Under the pieces are notes generated by a model, which was not told where the DNA came from, searched no databases, and was given only the letters and a program-made list of their open reading frames with translations. Positions 18,220 through 27,493 of a DNA stretch of 60,357 nt are shown in pieces (within the stretch, counting starts at the first letter, position 1; each line of letters begins with the position of its first letter). Position numbers and translations under genes: made by a program. Source of the stretch: Streptomyces sp. Ncost-T10-10d (GTDB lineage Bacteria; Actinomycetota; Actinomycetes; Streptomycetales; Streptomycetaceae); assembly GCF_900091955.1 (NCBI RefSeq), contig NZ_FMDF01000054.1, forward strand, positions 1 through 60,357, given 5' to 3'.

Positions 18220-20127
18220 TCAGAACGGCGGCGGCTCCTGCTGCCCCCGGCCCACCGGCCCCCGGCCGGACAGCACCTCGCCGTATGCCTGCATCAGATC
18301 CGGCAGCCGCAGGGTGGCCAGATCGTCCCGACTCGGCACAGCCGTATAGCCGGAGAGCCGCAGATCGCGGTAGGCGCAGCTCTTCTCGTACAGGGTGCGA
18401 AGGAACCGCCCGTTGCCCAGCTCGTCGATCCAGCCCTGGTCGACGACATGGCCGTTGATGGAGCGCAGCTCCTCCAGGGACTCCTCGTCCCACGCATCGC
18501 CGTTCTCCGCGGCCAGCACCTCACCGATGGAGGTGAGTTCCAGCGGCCGGTAGCTCGGGAAGTCCACCCGGGTGGTGAAGCGTGAGGAGAGCCCCGGATT
18601 GGTGGCCAGCAGCCGGTCCATGCCTTCCGGATAGCCCGCGAGGATGACGACGAGATGGTCCCGGTTGTCCTCCGCGCGCTTGAGGAGGACCTGGAGGGCC
18701 TCGTCGCCGTATGCGTCACCCTTGCTGTAGCCGGTGTTGGAGAGGCTGTACGCCTCGTCGACGAAGAGCACCCCGCCGAGTGCCGAGTCGATCAGCTCAT
18801 TGGCCTTGACCGCGGTCTGGCCGAGGAACTCGCCCACCAGATCCGCCCGCTGGGCCTCGACGAGATGGTCACCGCCGAGCAGACCGAGAGCGTAGAAGAC
18901 CCGGCCGAGGATGCGGGCCACCGTGGTCTTGCCGGTGCCGGAGGGGCCCGAGAAGACGAAATGGCGTTTCGGTGGCTGCACGGGAAGCCCCTGGCCGGCC
19001 CGCAGCCGGGCCATGTTCAGCTGCGCGGACAACGCCTTGACCTGGCGTTTGACGGGCTCCAGGCCGACCATCCGCTCCAGCTCCGCCAGCGCCTCGGCAA
19101 GCAGCACAGGATCGCTGGGACCGGCCGGGAAGGGGGCCGTCGGCTGGCCGGGGACCGCGGTCTTCCGCCGTGCCCCGTCGGGCGGCGGCACCCCGATACC
19201 CACGAGCCCCGGGGTCTCGCCCCCCGGCCGCAGCTCCCGGCCGTCCACCAGATCGGTACCGAGTGGCGAATCCCCGTCCGACTGTGCCTCCGCCACGGCG
19301 TCCGTGCCGAACCCGGCCAGCGACACGGCGGTGAGACCGGCGGCCTCATCAGTGCCTTCGAGGCCGTCGTAGTCCGCGATCGCGGCGAGCCGCGCCGAGG
19401 TGTCCATGAACGCCGGGTCGATCCGGTGCACCGCCCGGTAGAGCGGCAGGGCGGCCGCGCTGCGGCCGGTGCCCTCGTGCGCGCGGGCCAGCCAGTAGCG
19501 CAGTTCCTTGCGCTGCGGCTGTTCGCTGCGGCAGCGCATCAGCGCGGCGGAGAGCAGCGGCTCGGCCTGCCCGTACATCTCCAGCCGCACGCGCGCCATC
19601 CCGCCGAACAGCCCCGCCTCGATACCGAGCATCGGATCGTCGATCAGCTGCTCGGTGTTGCGTACGAGCTGCTCCCAGTCCTTGACCAGATAGGAGCGGC
19701 AGGCGTGCAAAAAGCGCACCTGCGGGTCCGCGTCCACCGGCGGCAGGCCGGCCAGCGCACGGTCCAGCTCGGGGACATGGCGCCCGTCCAGCCAGTGCGA
19801 GGCGTGCGCGAGGAGCAGATCGCGCGGGCTCTCCAGCACCGGCTGAACCCACCAGCCCAGCCAGTACCAGGAGTTGAGCGTGCGCCGATGGCGGGTGCGC
19901 TGTTCGCCGAAGCGTTCACGGTGTCGGTACATGCGCAGCAGCGCCGTCGTGGTGTCGGCCCGCAGCGCATGGAGGCCGAGCCAGCCGTCCGCCATACCGG
20001 GATCGATCCGTACCGCAGCCCTGAACTCCTCTTCGGCCTGCGGGTAGGCGCCCATGGTGTAGGCGTCCACGCCGCGCAGCCAGGCGAGGTCGGCCGGGGC
20101 CTGTGCGCCCTGCGTGCCGATGTCCAT
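18220..20127 (-). CDS. CbxX/EccA-type AAA+ ATPase with TPR-like N-terminus
   Basis: A 635-residue cytosolic protein. The ATG at 20127 follows GGGGGA; the open frame upstream is not supported. Residues about 10-270 are helical and TPR-like (GVDAYTMGAYPQAEEEFRAA), then a Pro/Gly-rich linker, then a AAA+ domain with Walker A GPSGTGKTT (394-402), Walker B VLFVDEA (453-459) and sensor/arginine-finger region LSSRFTTRVDF. The two-part layout is that of EccA of type VII secretion and of CbxX/CfqX Rubisco activases. No other ESX gene is near, so a role in secretion is unproven. Confidence 0.88.
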   Translation of the reverse strand: MDIGTQGAQAPADLAWLRGVDAYTMGAYPQAEEEFRAAVRIDPGMADGWLGLHALRADTTTALLRMYRHRERFGEQRTRHRRTLNSWYWLGWWVQPVLESPRDLLLAHASHWLDGRHVPELDRALAGLPPVDADPQVRFLHACRSYLVKDWEQLVRNTEQLIDDPMLGIEAGLFGGMARVRLEMYGQAEPLLSAALMRCRSEQPQRKELRYWLARAHEGTGRSAAALPLYRAVHRIDPAFMDTSARLAAIADYDGLEGTDEAAGLTAVSLAGFGTDAVAEAQSDGDSPLGTDLVDGRELRPGGETPGLVGIGVPPPDGARRKTAVPGQPTAPFPAGPSDPVLLAEALAELERMVGLEPVKRQVKALSAQLNMARLRAGQGLPVQPPKRHFVFSGPSGTGKTTVARILGRVFYALGLLGGDHLVEAQRADLVGEFLGQTAVKANELIDSALGGVLFVDEAYSLSNTGYSKGDAYGDEALQVLLKRAEDNRDHLVVILAGYPEGMDRLLATNPGLSSRFTTRVDFPSYRPLELTSIGEVLAAENGDAWDEESLEELRSINGHVVDQGWIDELGNGRFLRTLYEKSCAYRDLRLSGYTAVPSRDDLATLRLPDLMQAYGEVLSGRGPVGRGQQEPPPF

Positions 20128-20348
20128 CTGGTCCCCCACAAACCGTGCCCCCAGGATGTCCCGCCGCACGACCTGCCCGCCGAGGCGCGCTGAATCACTG
20201 TGCCACGGACGGGAATTGACCGCACCGAGAGGCATCGTACCTGCGCAGGGAGTGTGCGACTAAGAGCGCCGCAGGCGGAAGGGAGACCGTGACCGAGGGT
20301 GAGCGGAATCCGTCGAACCGGCGTGGGAAAGAGGGTGCGAGGACAGAA

Positions 20349-20386
20349 CGAAGCCCCCGATCACGGGGGAACAACCGGGGGCTTCG
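20349..20386. terminator. Hairpin terminator in the gap before the AAA ATPase gene
   Basis: CGAAGCCCCCG (20349-20359) pairs with CGGGGGCTTCG (20376-20386), an 11-bp perfect stem with a 16-nt loop. It would end the transcript of the P-loop kinase gene. The rest of 20128-20487 contains no convincing gene or RNA. Confidence 0.65.
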
Positions 20387-20487
20387 TGTCTGTGAGGGCT
20401 CCGAAAAGCCGCACATTGAGAACGTAAGACCTTTACCGCCCTCGGGTCAAGCAGAGTTGAGGTACTTCCAGGCCGATTTCTCACCAC

Positions 20488-21117
20488 TCAGTACGGCGGC
20501 GCCAGGGGATCACGTTCTGTGACGGAATGGTTCACTCCTGCTGCCGTGTCAGGCCCCTCCAGCCACTCGTACCCCATGGGCAACTGCCGTACCAGAGCGT
20601 CGGCGTGGGAGCGCGAGGGATCGGCCGAGAAATGTTCCGCCTCGGCCGCCGTCCACCCGTCCCAGAAGGCCGAAAGAGCCGGTCCGTCCCGACGGCGGCC
20701 CCGCTCCCAGGACTCCGCGGCAGCGAGATCCATCCACAACAGCCGTGCCAGATGGGGCCGCAGCGCCCGGCGGCCCGCCCCGACCCCCTCGATCAGGACG
20801 ACCGGTGCGGGCTCCAGACCGCGCGGCGCCGCGAACGTCCGCGCGGTCCAGTCGTACGGCGCATAGCGCGCGCACTCACCGCGCGACAGAGGCCCGATCA
20901 CCTGCTCCCGCAGCCGGTCCACCCAGGTGAAGAAGGACTCGTGGGAGGCCAGGTCGTCCAGATGCAGTACGGGGGCGTCGTCGAGCAGGGCCGCGAGGCG
21001 GGACGCGAAGGTGCTCTTACCCGATCCCGCATGGCCGTCGACGGCGATCAGCCGCACCGGTCCGCAGGACGGTGCCAGGGTGCGCAGCCGCGCGGCGAGG
21101 AGCGAGAGGTCGTTCAT
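20488..21117 (-). CDS. Uridine-kinase-like P-loop protein
   Basis: A 209-residue protein starting at ATG 21117. It has Walker A DGHAGSGKST (27-36), a downstream APVLHLDDLASHESFFTWVD segment that places the substrate-binding Asp pair of nucleoside kinases, and VVLIEGVGAGRRALRP. This is the layout of the uridine kinase/phosphoribulokinase-like family common in actinobacteria. The C-terminus contains WERGRRRDGP, a possible lid. The substrate is inferred by family only. Stands alone, divergent from the peptidase gene. Confidence 0.8.
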   Translation of the reverse strand: MNDLSLLAARLRTLAPSCGPVRLIAVDGHAGSGKSTFASRLAALLDDAPVLHLDDLASHESFFTWVDRLREQVIGPLSRGECARYAPYDWTARTFAAPRGLEPAPVVLIEGVGAGRRALRPHLARLLWMDLAAAESWERGRRRDGPALSAFWDGWTAAEAEHFSADPSRSHADALVRQLPMGYEWLEGPDTAAGVNHSVTERDPLAPPY

Positions 21118-21164
21118 GCGCCCCAGCCTACGAGTCGATCCGAAGCAATCGCAGGTCACGCCAG

Positions 21165-21184
21165 TGGACCAGACCAATATTGGT
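21165..21184. promoter_or_regulatory. DasR-like box overlapping a 12-bp palindrome
   Basis: TGGACCAGACCA (21165-21176) matches the dre core TGGTCTAGACCA at 10 of 12 positions. It overlaps the perfect palindrome ACCAATATTGGT (21173-21184). Both lie in the 175-bp divergent region between the kinase and peptidase genes, in a locally AT-rich patch. Regulator identity is inferred. Confidence 0.4.
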
Positions 21185-21292
21185 TTATTGGCGCACGCCG
21201 AATCGCTGGCCGAATCCGGCCACTACCCGCAATAGTTGGCCCACTGTCGTGCACTTGCAGCCCCATTCCGCTTACGACCGGGGGTCTCGCCC

Positions 21293-22660
21293 ATGAACAG
21301 ACCGACCTCGCGCAGAACCATGCTGACCGCCGCGCTCGCGGTGGCGGCCGCCGCCGGCACGGTGTCGTCCGCCGGCTCCGCAACCGCCGCCGTTCCCGCC
21401 GCCCCGCTCCCGGCCCCCCCGCCGGCCGCTTCTCTCGTGGACAACCATTCCTGGCACACGTACACCGACTGGCGCAGCGGTTGCGGCGCCGGGACGCGTG
21501 CCGTCGCGGGGCGTCGGCCCGGTCTGGTGATCGGCCACGCCGTGGGGGTCACCGACTACACCGATCCGCACACCGGTCAGACCGCCGACTGGGAGTACGC
21601 GACCTGGACCTCGCCGGTCCACCGGTCCGCCGTCCCGGCGACCGAGGTGATCGCCTCCTGGAACGCCGACACCCCGGCGGGCACCTGGATCCAGATCGAG
21701 CTGCAGGGCCGCTACTCGGACGCCACCTCGACACCCTGGTATGTGATGGGCCGCTGGGCCGCGGGCGACGCCGACATCCGCAGGACGTCCGTCGACGACC
21801 AGAGCGACGGCAAGAGCTCCATCTGGACCGACACGTTCTCGGTGGACGACGCGGCGAGCGGGTTGCGGCTGGTGTCCTACCGGCTGCGGCTCACGCTCCA
21901 CCGCCCCCCGGGCAGCCGCCTCACGCCCACCGTCCGGCGGCTCGGCGCGATGGCTTCCGACGTCCCGGATCGCTTCACCGTGCCTGCCAGCACCCCCGGC
22001 CTCGCCCGGGAACTGCCGGTGCCGCGCTACTCGCAGAACGTGCACGCGGGCCAGTACCCGGAGTACGACAACGGCGGCGAGGCCTGGTGCAGCCCCACCT
22101 CCTCGCAGATGATCATCGAGTACTGGGGGCGCAGGCCCACCGCCGAGGAGCTTGCCTGGGTCAAGCCGGGTCTGGCCGACCCGCAGGTCTGCCATGCCGC
22201 CCGGTTCACGTACGACTACCAGTACGAGGGCTGCGGCAACTGGCCGTTCAACGCCGCGTATGCCGCGACGTACGACGACATGAGCGCGGCGGTGACCAGG
22301 CTCGGCTCGCTGACGGACGTGGAGAAGCTGATCCGGGCGGGTATCCCGGTCATAACCTCGCAGTCGTTCCTCAAGGAGGAGCTGACCGGCGCCGGGTACG
22401 GGACCTCCGGCCACCTGATGACCGTGATCGGGTTCACCGCGGACGGCGACGTGATCGCGAACGACCCGGCCTCGCCGAGCAACGAGGCCGTGCGGCGGGT
22501 CTACAAGCGCCAGGAGTGGGAGACGATCTGGCTCCGCACCAAGCGCTACGACGCGAACGGCAGGGTCAGAAGCGGTACGGGCGGTGTCTGCTACATCTAC
22601 TGGCCCGCCGACCCGGCACCGAGTCAGCGCCGGGTTCTGAAGTCACTGGGCCTGTTGTGA
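21293..22660 (+). CDS. Tat-exported C39-like cysteine peptidase family protein
   Basis: A 455-residue secreted protein. The ATG at 21293 follows a GGGGG ribosome-binding site and starts a twin-arginine-type signal (TSRRTMLTAALAVAAAAG, with Ala-rich cleavage near 30-37). Residues 50-235 are a beta-rich domain of unknown role. The C-terminal part is a peptidase_C39_2 papain-like domain with nucleophile C266 in GGEAWCSPTSSQM, His in TSGHLMTVIGF and Asp in VIANDPASP. It probably acts on cell-surface or secreted peptides. The last codons overlap the integrase relic on the other strand, so the extreme C-terminus may be altered. Confidence 0.85.
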   Translation: MNRPTSRRTMLTAALAVAAAAGTVSSAGSATAAVPAAPLPAPPPAASLVDNHSWHTYTDWRSGCGAGTRAVAGRRPGLVIGHAVGVTDYTDPHTGQTADWEYATWTSPVHRSAVPATEVIASWNADTPAGTWIQIELQGRYSDATSTPWYVMGRWAAGDADIRRTSVDDQSDGKSSIWTDTFSVDDAASGLRLVSYRLRLTLHRPPGSRLTPTVRRLGAMASDVPDRFTVPASTPGLARELPVPRYSQNVHAGQYPEYDNGGEAWCSPTSSQMIIEYWGRRPTAEELAWVKPGLADPQVCHAARFTYDYQYEGCGNWPFNAAYAATYDDMSAAVTRLGSLTDVEKLIRAGIPVITSQSFLKEELTGAGYGTSGHLMTVIGFTADGDVIANDPASPSNEAVRRVYKRQEWETIWLRTKRYDANGRVRSGTGGVCYIYWPADPAPSQRRVLKSLGLL

Positions 22661-22850
22661 GCATGTGCGGCGCCACGGCTGCCTCGACCACCTGACGACG
22701 GCGTTCCTGGCCGTCCTGGGTGAGGTGGCCGTACTTGTCCACCGTGGCCTTGATCGAGCGATGCCCGAGCCCGCGAGACACTTCGTGGACGGACAGGCCG
22801 CTCGACAAGGTCACGGTGGCCCCTTTGTGTCGCAAGCCGTGCGGGTTCCG
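22659..22850 (-). pseudogene. C-terminal relic of a phage/ICE-type tyrosine integrase
   Basis: Only the last third of the catalytic domain remains: PHGLRHKGATVTLSSGLSVH, then EVSRGLGHRSIKATVDKYGH. These supply the catalytic Arg (RH), the LGH histidine and the tyrosine of the YGH motif of Streptomyces tyrosine recombinases. Upstream of 22850 the similarity stops, so the first catalytic Arg and the N-terminal domains are lost. It marks the left end of a gene-poor accessory segment and is a likely footprint of a departed integrative element. Confidence 0.7.
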
Positions 22851-23466
22851 ACGTCGGAGGGCACGGAGGAGTTGACGGCGAAGTCCATGGAGCCCACTTC
22901 CGTGGACGCTGCGGCGGCGCCGAGCGGAAGCAGGCCGCTCGCGCCGGTGCCGAGGCTCACCATGACTGCACGCTCACCGCTGCCCGCAAGCCGGGCGGTC
23001 GGCGGCCCCTGCGCTGACGATCCATGCACGGTGGCGGTGGTTGTCACATGCGAGGGTCCGGCGGTGCCTTCATGCCGAACGGCCGAACAGGCACACGTAC
23101 AAGGCACAGTGGGCTGATGTCGTCGCCGTGGAGGACCGGCTCAAGGCCATCGCACCGCAAGAGCGGGAGACCGTCCGGAAGGCCACCCCGTACTTGCGCT
23201 GCCAGGCCCGTTTCGACATCCCCGCCCCGACATCACGGTGTATCGCCGCGTACCGCGACCGGTGTCGGAACCTGAGTTCTGACGGTGCTCCGGGGTGATG
23301 ATCTGGACCTGTGACCTTCTCCGAGGAGCCGTGGCCTCCGCATGGCAGGTGATTGACTACGCCGCATGGACCTCGCGCGAGCGTTCCCTGCATGCACGGA
23401 CGTGCTGACGAGCTGGTCCGGTCGGGATGCCGGCCGGTCTTCCCTTGCCCGACGCGTTGGCCTGTC
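22851..23466. other. Gene-poor accessory DNA after the integrase relic
   Basis: No intact gene, RNA or clear repeat is visible. A plus-strand frame at about 23090-23220 contains a helical, protein-like stretch (AQWADVVAVEDRLKAIAPQE), and a minus-strand frame at 22811-22970 reads MVSLGTGASGLLPLG. Either could be decayed coding sequence, but neither can be assigned. Confidence 0.4.
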
Positions 23467-24513
23467 ATGAGTGTCGATGGCACACCGTCGGAGCCCGGCC
23501 CCGTCTCGACGGCTTGGGACGCGCCCCCTTTCGACCCTGAACTGAGTGCGGCGCTGGCGGCTTTGGGGGACGAGGCGAGGAAGCCGTTCACCCTGGACAA
23601 CCTTGCGGCCCGGCAGGAGCGGGATGCTGCGGTACGGCCCAGGCCGACGGTCCGGGATCTCCGGGCCGACGGCCGCTTCGAGGTGGATGAGCTGCGTGTG
23701 CCTGCACCGTCGGGCGGGCGGGACGTCACGCTCGTGAGCGCGCGGCCCGCCGGGATCGCCGGGCCGCTGCCGCTGCTGTACTACATGCACGGCGGCGGAA
23801 TGATCATGGGCAATGCGTGGTCCGTACTTCCGCAGCTGCTTCGCGAATGGGCTCTCACGCTGGAGTTGGCCGTCATCTCTGTCGAGTACCGGCTGGCACC
23901 ACAGGCACGGTACCCCGGACCGGTGGAGGACTGTTACGCCGGACTCGTCTGGGTAGCTGTGCACGCGGCCGGACTGGGCATCGACGCGGACCGCATCATT
24001 ATCGGAGGAAAGAGTGCCGGCGGCGGACTCGCCGCGGCACTCGCCCTGATGGCCCGTGACCGAGGCGGGCCCGGACCGATCGGGCAACTGCTCCTATGCC
24101 CGATGCTCGACGACCGCAACAACACCTTCTCCAGCCACCAGATGGCCGGCATCGACACCTGGGACCGCACCTCCAATGCAACCGCGTGGCAGGCGCTGCT
24201 GGGCGACCTGTACGGCGCTGCGGACCTGCCGCCCTACGCGGCTCCCGCCCGCGCCACCGATCTGTCCAAGCTGCCCCCGGCCTACATCGAGGTCGGGTCG
24301 GCCGAGACCTTCAGGGACGAGGATGTGGCCTATGCCCATGCGATCTGGCAGGCCGGTGGCCAAGCCGAACTGCACGTATGGCCCGGAGCCTGCCACGGCT
24401 TCGACACCTTCGCACCACGGGCAGCTCTCAGCCAGGACGCCCGCAACGCCCGTTCCCGCTGGCTTCGGCGCATCCTCACACAGTCCGGTGCGAGCTGCGG
24501 ACCTGCCGGCTGA
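23467..24513 (+). CDS. HSL-type alpha/beta hydrolase (esterase)
   Basis: A 348-residue hydrolase of the hormone-sensitive-lipase family, expected to cleave small carboxylic esters. It has the oxyanion-hole motif HGGG at 108-111, VISVEYRLAP after it, the nucleophile elbow GGKSAGG with S183 (Lys in place of the usual Asp before Ser), an acidic residue in GSAETFRDED and the catalytic His in GACHGFD near the C-terminus. No signal peptide is apparent, so it is probably cytosolic. The ATG at 23467 lacks a strong ribosome-binding site. It stands alone in the accessory segment. Confidence 0.88.
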   Translation: MSVDGTPSEPGPVSTAWDAPPFDPELSAALAALGDEARKPFTLDNLAARQERDAAVRPRPTVRDLRADGRFEVDELRVPAPSGGRDVTLVSARPAGIAGPLPLLYYMHGGGMIMGNAWSVLPQLLREWALTLELAVISVEYRLAPQARYPGPVEDCYAGLVWVAVHAAGLGIDADRIIIGGKSAGGGLAAALALMARDRGGPGPIGQLLLCPMLDDRNNTFSSHQMAGIDTWDRTSNATAWQALLGDLYGAADLPPYAAPARATDLSKLPPAYIEVGSAETFRDEDVAYAHAIWQAGGQAELHVWPGACHGFDTFAPRAALSQDARNARSRWLRRILTQSGASCGPAG

Positions 24514-24671
24514 GCACGTTACGGCGGCCGCTGATCGAAGTTCCCGCGCGGGAGCACGAGGCAGCTTCCGCGTCGCATGACACCGGTGCCGGCGTGCGAC
24601 CGCAACTGGTGCGGACGACCGGGGTGGGGGATGGTGGATGGCGGGGTGTTTTCCGAGATTCCGGAGCAGCC

Positions 24672-26492
24672 ATGGACCGCTATCCCCCCATCGCCGAGCA
24701 CGGTCTGGTGGGTGACCTGCAGACCGCGGCGCTCATCTCGTCGCAGGGCGTCGTCGACTGGTTCGCCGCCCCAAGATTCGACTCTCCCAGCATCTTCGCC
24801 GCCCTGCTCGACCACGACCGCGGCGGGTACTTTCGTCTGGCGCCCGAGGAGACCGACGCTTCCTGCAGACAGCTCTACTACCCCGACACGGCCGTCCTGG
24901 TGACGCGGTTCATGTCGCCGGACGGCGTGGGCGAAGTGTTCGACTTCATGCCTCCGGACCAGACCCGCACCCCCACGGATCGCCACACCCTGATCCGCGG
25001 TATGCGCGCCGTGCGGGGCACCGTTCACTTCACGCTCGAGTGCCGGCCGCGCTTCGACTACGGCCGGGCCGAGCATCAGCTCGCACTCGACGGCCAAGGC
25101 GCCCTGTTCCGGGCTCCGGGGATCGATGGGTACCTGCAGACCACCTTCCCGCTGGAGCGGGACGGCCAGGATGTGCGCGGCAAGGTGACGCTGTGGGCCG
25201 GAGAGTCCCACGCTGCGGTCTTCACCGTCTGCGCATCCGGCGCCGAGGCGCCTGCCCTCCCCACCGTCGACGGGCTGACAGAACAGTTCGAGGAGGTCGT
25301 CCGCTTCTGGCAGCGGTGGCTGCGCCAGTCCCGCTACCGGGGGCGTTGGCCCGAGCTTGTGCACCGCTCGGTCATCACTCTCAAGCTGCTTACCTACGCC
25401 CCCACCGGCGCCTTGATCGCGGCGGCCACGACGGGTCTGCCCGAGCAGGTCGGCGGAGAACGCAATTGGGACTACCGGTTCACCTGGGTGCGTGACGGGG
25501 CGTTGTCCGTGCGGGCCATGCTGGACCTCGGCTTCGTCGAGGAAGCCGCAGCCTTTGTGCACTGGCTGGTGGACAGGTTGCGCGAGCGCGAGGGCGAGGA
25601 CGGAGAGCCGTTGCAGACCATGTACCGGGTCGACGGCAACCCCGAACTGCCGGAAGAGACACTCGATCATTTCGAGGGCTACCGCGGTTCCTTCCCCGTC
25701 CGCATCGGCAACGGCGCTGCCGACCAGCTTCAGCTCGACATCTACGGCGAGGCGGTATACGCGGTGTCGCAAGGGGGCGAGATCGCGCAACAGGCCACCT
25801 ACCAGGGGTGGCGGGCACTGGCCAGAACACTGGACTGGTTCACCGAGAACTGGAACAGACCGGACGAGGGCATCTGGGAGACCCGCGGCGGTCGAAAGGA
25901 CTTCACCTACAGCCGGGTGATGTCCTGGGTCGCCTTCGACCACGGGCTTCGCCTGGCCGAGGCCTTCCGCAGGCCCGCTGATCTGGAGGGATGGCGCAGG
26001 GCGAGAGATGCCATCTTCGAGCAGGTCATGCAACGCGGTTGGAGCGAGACGGAGCGTGCGTTCATCCAGCACTACGACGGCGACGTCCTGGACGCCTCGC
26101 TGCTGCTCATGCCGAGGGTTGCGTTCATCGCGCCCAGGGACCCCTCCTGGCTGTCCACACTCGATGCGATGGACCGCAGGCTCGTTTCCGACAGCCTTGT
26201 CTACCGCTACGACCCGGCGGCTTCTCCGGACGGGCTACGCGGCTCGGAAGGCACCTTCAGTCTGTGCACCTTCCTCTACGTGGACGCGCTCGCCCGGGCG
26301 GGCCGACTGCCCCAGGCCCGCTACACCTTCGAGAAGATGCAGATGTACGCCAACCACATCGGACTCTTCTCGGAGGAAGTCGGTCCGAGTGGGGAGCAAC
26401 TGGGAAACTTCCCACAGGCGTTCACCCACCTGTCGCTGATCATGGCCGCCGTCACCCTCGATGAGGCGCTCGATCATGAGCAGGGGCGCTGA
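24672..26492 (+). CDS. Glycoside hydrolase family 15 enzyme (glucoamylase/trehalase-like)
   Basis: A 606-residue cytosolic protein; the ATG at 24672 follows GGAG. It has the N-terminal beta domain of bacterial GH15 (EHGLVGDLQTAALISSQGVV) and an (alpha/alpha)6 barrel with the substrate-binding NWDYRFTWVRD (265-275). The two catalytic Glu positions lie in EGYRGSFPVRIGNGA (E335) and in the late motif FSEEVGPSGEQLGNFPQAF. This form is typical of actinobacterial trehalases of GH15 and of dextran/isomalto-glucosidases; trehalose is a plausible but unproven substrate. No signal peptide. Confidence 0.9.
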   Translation: MDRYPPIAEHGLVGDLQTAALISSQGVVDWFAAPRFDSPSIFAALLDHDRGGYFRLAPEETDASCRQLYYPDTAVLVTRFMSPDGVGEVFDFMPPDQTRTPTDRHTLIRGMRAVRGTVHFTLECRPRFDYGRAEHQLALDGQGALFRAPGIDGYLQTTFPLERDGQDVRGKVTLWAGESHAAVFTVCASGAEAPALPTVDGLTEQFEEVVRFWQRWLRQSRYRGRWPELVHRSVITLKLLTYAPTGALIAAATTGLPEQVGGERNWDYRFTWVRDGALSVRAMLDLGFVEEAAAFVHWLVDRLREREGEDGEPLQTMYRVDGNPELPEETLDHFEGYRGSFPVRIGNGAADQLQLDIYGEAVYAVSQGGEIAQQATYQGWRALARTLDWFTENWNRPDEGIWETRGGRKDFTYSRVMSWVAFDHGLRLAEAFRRPADLEGWRRARDAIFEQVMQRGWSETERAFIQHYDGDVLDASLLLMPRVAFIAPRDPSWLSTLDAMDRRLVSDSLVYRYDPAASPDGLRGSEGTFSLCTFLYVDALARAGRLPQARYTFEKMQMYANHIGLFSEEVGPSGEQLGNFPQAFTHLSLIMAAVTLDEALDHEQGR

Positions 26493-26653
26493 CCGCATGC
26501 CGCGGCTGAGCGTCGAAGCGTTCGCCGAACTCCGTGAACGCGAAACGGGGTCACCGTGCCTGGTGGCTACTGCGGGGGAGCGACGGTGATCAGCCCGGTG
26601 CTCTTGCCGAGGATCACCACCCGGCGGGTCGTGACAGCGTCGTGCACCGGCAG

Positions 26654-27493
26654 TCAGCCGCCGGTGGCGAAGCCGGGGAAGAGCGTCATTCCACCGTCGA
26701 CGTAGAGCGTGCTGCCGACGACGTAGTCGAGCAGGTCGGAGGCGAGGACGACGACGGCGTTGGCGATGTCCCCCGGGTCACCCACGCGGCGGTACGGGAT
26801 CAGCCGCAGGAGATCGGCCTCGGCCTCGGGGGTCGACCAGGCGTCGCGGTTGATCGGCGTGCGGATCGCGCCGGGTGCGACCGCGTTGACTCTGATCCGC
26901 CGGGGGCCGAGCTCCTGGGCGAGAGTTTGCATCAACATCCCCACACCGCCTTTGGAAGCGGCGTAGTTCACATGTCCCGACCACGGGATGATCTGGTGGA
27001 CCGAGCTCATGCAGATGATTTTCCCGGCTGAGCGGGACACCTCTTCCACCACGCCGCGCCGGACGAACTCCCTGGCGGCCTCGCGGGCGCAGAGGAACTG
27101 ACCGGTCAGGTTGACGTCGATGACCTTCTGCCACTGGGCGAGCGTCATCTCCGTAGCGGCCGCGTCCCGCTGGAGCCCCGCGTTGGCCACCATGATGTCG
27201 ATGGTGCCGAACGCCTCGACCATCCGGGCGACCATGTCGACCACCTGGGCCTCGTCGGACACGTCGGCCTCGTGGGCGTAGGCACGGACCCCGAAGTCCT
27301 TGATCTGCGCCACAACCTCTTCGGCCTCGCCCGCGCCGGCGACGTAGTTCACGACAACGTCCGCTCCGGCCCGGCCCAGGGCGATGGCGGTCGCCAGGCC
27401 GATACCCGAGTTGGCACCGGTCACCAGCGCCTTCTGGCCCCTGAGGAGTTGCGCGGACACGGTCCCGCGGTTTTCGTCGGCGCTACCTGCCAC
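26654..27493 (-). CDS. SDR-family oxidoreductase (glucose-1-dehydrogenase-like)
   Basis: A 279-residue NAD(P)-dependent short-chain dehydrogenase. The start is a GTG at 27493 with GAGGAGA upstream. The Rossmann motif is TGANSGIG (25-32), followed by NAG (NANAG variant, VANAGLQ), the catalytic Ser in SSVHQ, and YAASKGG with the catalytic Tyr and Lys. The C-terminus has YVVGSTLYVDGGMTLFPGF, close to glucose 1-dehydrogenases. The 160-bp gap to the GH15 gene may hold a decayed 3' end of another dehydrogenase on the minus strand (RRVVILGKSTGLITV). Exact substrate unknown. Confidence 0.88.
   Translation of the reverse strand: MAGSADENRGTVSAQLLRGQKALVTGANSGIGLATAIALGRAGADVVVNYVAGAGEAEEVVAQIKDFGVRAYAHEADVSDEAQVVDMVARMVEAFGTIDIMVANAGLQRDAAATEMTLAQWQKVIDVNLTGQFLCAREAAREFVRRGVVEEVSRSAGKIICMSSVHQIIPWSGHVNYAASKGGVGMLMQTLAQELGPRRIRVNAVAPGAIRTPINRDAWSTPEAEADLLRLIPYRRVGDPGDIANAVVVLASDLLDYVVGSTLYVDGGMTLFPGFATGG

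Noticed and set aside
18220..20127. Interpretation of the AAA ATPase as proof of a type VII secretion locus
   Set aside because: No EccB-E, EspG or WXG100 gene lies nearby; the CbxX/EccA fold alone does not establish secretion.
22811..23117. Overlapping ORFs on both strands after the integrase relic
   Set aside because: They overlap the integrase frame and each other and lack recognisable motifs; treated as non-coding or decayed.
26498..26590. 30-codon plus-strand ORF (MPRLSVEAFAELRERE...) between the GH15 and SDR genes
   Set aside because: Too short and without support; the opposite strand holds an equally plausible decayed dehydrogenase tail, so neither was annotated as a gene.
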